A program made the translations under genes and the position numbers. From positions 1-64,000 of the forward strand of contig JASANG010001362.1 in NCBI GenBank assembly GCA_030248215.1: 64,000 bases of DNA. The letters are read 5' to 3'. Under the pieces are notes generated by a model, which saw only the letters and a list, made by a program, of their open reading frames with translations, was not told where the DNA came from and made no database searches. Source of the DNA: Enoplolaimus lenunculus (lineage: Eukaryota; Nematoda; Enoplea; Enoplida; Thoracostomopsidae). This document shows, one piece after another, positions 61,604 to 64,000 of this stretch (its first letter is position 1; each line of letters begins with the position of its first letter).

Positions 61604-61732
61604 GGATCATGTTACTTTTAGAGCCGTAAATGTAGATTAAGGACGCGTAAGCCAAAATATACTTCAAAGTCAAAGCCTACTGTTTTGCAGTTCCGCCAAA
61701 AAAAACAGGATGGCCCTAGAAGTAACATGGGC
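61604..61732 (+). mobile_element. Family C MITE, diverged
   Basis: GGATCATGTTACTTTTAGAGC at the left, complement GCCCATGTTACTTCTAGGGC at the right, and GTAGATTAAGGACGCGTAAGC inside. No clear target duplication. Confidence 0.7.
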
Positions 61733-61963
61733 AGTACGTATATGATGTGCGCAGTTGTGTCAGTTTGTGTGTAATGTTTTGCAAGAGAACAGGAATTTAA
61801 CCTAAAAAGCATCATACTTGTTAATTTTTTTGAAAGATTGGGATTTTGCTTAAAACTACGAGTGGATTTGTTGAATTTTTATTTCTAAACTGAAATTTTA
61901 ATTTGAAACAAAGCTATACTATCAGAATCTAAGTCAGTGATCTTAGGAAACTGTATCGCTAAG

Positions 61964-62240
61964 TTCAACGGTACCATTTTTACGGCTGCACCGCTATTGC
62001 TTCAAAAGTTATGGTGGACCTTTAAATTAACTTTTTATCATATCAACATGTACAAACACCTACATACATTTACGAACACCTACTAAATTTGTATAACGAA
62101 TAACCCTGGCAAAATTTATATTTTACAAATATGTGTACAATAGATGCTTTGTCGTCAAAGCTGTGCGCATTTGCACTGTAATTTCACGGGCTATAATGTT
62201 TAAAGTGTTGGTCATGCGGCCATAAAAATGGTACCTTGAA
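61964..62240. mobile_element. Family F inverted-repeat element
   Basis: TTCAACGGTACCATTTTTACG at the left and complement TTCAAGGTACCATTTTTATG at the right. Subterminal TTCAAAAGTTATGG and complement TTTAAACATTATAG also correspond. Confidence 0.75.
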
Positions 62241-62391
62241 CTCAGAATGTCGAAATTTATTCGATCGGTTACTTTTCATTTAATTTCTGGGAGTTCCTAC
62301 ATTGGTTTGCAAATATCAAAAATTGTATTGGGTCTGTGTAGTATATGTGGAACACGAGCATTGTCTTTGTTCTGTGTTTTATGATCGAGGC

Positions 62392-62572
62392 GACCATGTA
62401 AAGATAAGGGGCGGAACGTTTTTCTGCGGGACTAGAAAAGTGTAATCTTAAGCTTTAGACTTGTTTTTTGCTTGGCCTAGGCTTCGGCTTCGGCTTAGCT
62501 CGTTCTTACGTTTAGGTTTATTCTTAGGAATATGCTTATAATACTGTTCCGCCCATGTTCTTTACATTGGCC
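62392..62572 (+). mobile_element. Family D MITE, full length
   Basis: 181 bp. GACCATGTAAAGATAAGGGG then CGGAACG at the left; complement GGCCAATGTAAAGAACATGG then GCGGAAC at the right. The flanks ATCGAGGC (62384-62391) and GTCGAGGC (62573-62580) match at 7 of 8. The interior has CTTAGG/CTTCGG units. Best copy for defining the family. Confidence 0.85.
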
Positions 62573-62780
62573 GTCGAGGCTATGGAGTAGTTAACAGTAA
62601 ATGTGCTAACTTTAACACATATTGTTCGGGTGCAAGTTCTTTAATGCAGGTATATTCATGTACTGTTTGTCGTTTACATAACGATATATATTTGGGTACA
62701 TTGTAATACAGGTCAGTTATCTTGAATGCATGCATGAATTACAATCCGCACTTTCTGTTATTTTCTGTTCGCATGTTTTA

Positions 62781-62812
62781 TAATTATTATTGTTCTTATT
62801 ATTATTATTATT
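62781..62812 (+). repeat. ATT microsatellite
   Basis: ATTATTATTGTT followed by a run of ATT triplets. Confidence 0.85.
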
Positions 62813-63049
62813 AATTGTTGTAATTAACAATTGTACATAGAAATTCTTGAAAAATTAAAAAAATGTCGGCAATTGTTCGAGTTTATTGAGCGGATTAAAA
62901 ATTACATGGTAAAGGTATCATGACAATATAAAGAATGTGACGAGTAGCCCAGTTGTGAAATATTACTAGATTCGGGATTGATAAAGGGTTTGTCAACAAT
63001 AAATCCGGTCGCAAAATTCTGTTATGAAAAATTTTCCCACACCCTTTAG

Positions 63050-63245
63050 AAAATGTGGAATAGTGGACGCTGTAATCAGTGTCCGTTTCTGTTATAGAAA
63101 TAACGGAAACGTTCAAATTTAGTTATCACGTATATATCTCGCAACATTTATTACAGATATGCGGCAATTCTCAATATCCATTTTGCTTTCCGTTATTTTG
63201 ATCACTATCCGTTTCTGTTATTTTTACTATCCGCTTAAACCATGG
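63050..63245 (+). mobile_element. Family N element
   Basis: GTGTCCGTTTCTGTTATAG at the left and CCGTTATTTTGATCACTATC then CGTTTCTGTTATTTTTACTA at the right, as in 14560 and 37805. Confidence 0.6.
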
Positions 63246-63504
63246 TCCATCAACAATACAACGGTTAATACCAAAATTCAGGGGAGTCAACATAAGGATC
63301 CAGAAATTCAGGAAAAGATGGACTGCGCGTAATATTCAGTTGAAAACATTGCTTCCTGAGTTCCTGACAAACACACAATCGGTAGAAACGTAAAAAGCTG
63401 AAAATACATATTTAAATTGAATCATTAAAATTATAAACCTATACAAATTGCATTGCCTTTGCAAGATACGAATTTGAACAAAACAATTAACAGCGGCGTC
63501 ACCG

Positions 63505-63760
63505 TTGAAAATATGAGATGAAACTACAAAAAAATCGTAGGTTTGGTTGAAAAATTTAAACGGGCGGTTCGGTCGTAAAATGGAAAAAGTGGAAACATGG
63601 AAAATTTGAATGTGTTTTGACGTGGGTTGGTAAGGAATATCTGAACCATAGGTTTCGTTTGCAAAACGGGATAAACAGAAATGAAATTGTTTGGTTGGTT
63701 TGTCTGAAAAATTGAGGTCCATACTACGTTTAGGAGCGTTCAGTTATCCCGCGGGACAGA
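63505..63760 (+). repeat. Family E dispersed repeat
   Basis: GGGCGGTTCGGTCGTAAAATGG, AAGTGGAAACATGGAAAATT, GGTTGGTAAGGAATATC and TTGTCTGAAAAATTGAGG parallel the blocks at 9480-9780. Confidence 0.5.
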
Positions 63761-63852
63761 AAGCCTGAGAGCAGCGTCGTTTCCTACTCCAGTTTGTGCA
63801 GAAAGTACACGAAGATTAAAGATACTAAAGTATAAAATTTTTCCATTAAACT

Positions 63853-64000
63853 TTTGTTGTTGTTGTTGTTGTTTGTTGTTATTGTTTGTTGTTATTGTTG
63901 TTTTTGTTGTTTGTTGTTTGTTTTTTGTTGTTTGTTGATTGTTATTTGTTTGTTGATTGTTGATTGTTGTTTCTTGTTTCTTGTTTGTTGTTTGTTGATT
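63853..64000 (+). repeat. TTG/TTTG-rich microsatellite running off the window
   Basis: GTTGTTGTT then GTTTGTTGTTATT and TTGATTGTTG variants continue to the last base. Most units are TTG, TTTG and TTATTG. Confidence 0.9.

Overview
The window is nuclear DNA of an invertebrate animal. The evidence is AT-rich intergenic sequence, GT-AG introns of about 150 to 950 bp, and animal protein families: a plasma-membrane syntaxin, SDHAF2, an ORC6-like exon and Nemo-like kinase. The dense, diverse short inverted-repeat transposons would suit a tunicate or another compact invertebrate genome, but nothing here fixes the species.

Four gene signals lie on the + strand. The last two coding exons of a syntaxin are at 3678-4563. 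The first coding exon of SDHAF2, which encodes a mitochondrial targeting sequence and the start of the conserved domain, is at 6562-6770; I could not find its later exons. An open segment at 27697-28089 resembles the second TFIIB-like fold of ORC6. A complete ten-exon coding region for Nemo-like kinase (NLK) is at 53789-59217; it is in frame throughout, encodes 630 residues and has a probable polyadenylation signal at 60705. These genes are not a functional cluster: they serve membrane fusion, complex II assembly, replication licensing and Wnt/MAPK-type signalling.

The rest is mostly a mosaic of non-autonomous DNA transposons. I name the families by letter. A is TA-flanked and Tc1/mariner-like. 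B has GGCCCGTAGCC ends. C and D are related to each other and have GGCC ends. E is a dispersed GACCAGGAG repeat. F, G, J, K and N are other inverted-repeat families. H is GC-rich. L and M are foldback families. P and U are ill-defined. Q, R and T are hAT-like. There is also a tRNA-derived SINE and one internally deleted piggyBac at 17182-18825 flanked by TTAA. Several are nested: A in Q, A in T, and piggyBac plus H in another element. I saw no reverse transcriptase, capsid or envelope reading frame.

By region: 1-6.5 kb, A/Q/R elements around the syntaxin 3' end; 6.5-9.8 kb, SDHAF2 exon, hairpin array and E repeats; 10.6-11.4 kb, a tandem duplication; 11.4-24 kb, families B, C, H, D, SINE and piggyBac; 24-31 kb, duplications, ORC6-like exon and nested T/A; 31-53 kb, no recognised gene but palindromes, K, B, N, L and minisatellites; 53.7-60.7 kb, NLK, with repeat fragments in several introns; 60.7-64 kb, C, F, D, N and E copies ending in a TTG-rich microsatellite.

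The most unusual structure is at 7741-7888: four consecutive hairpins that share one core and loop but whose outer stems differ in a compensated way.
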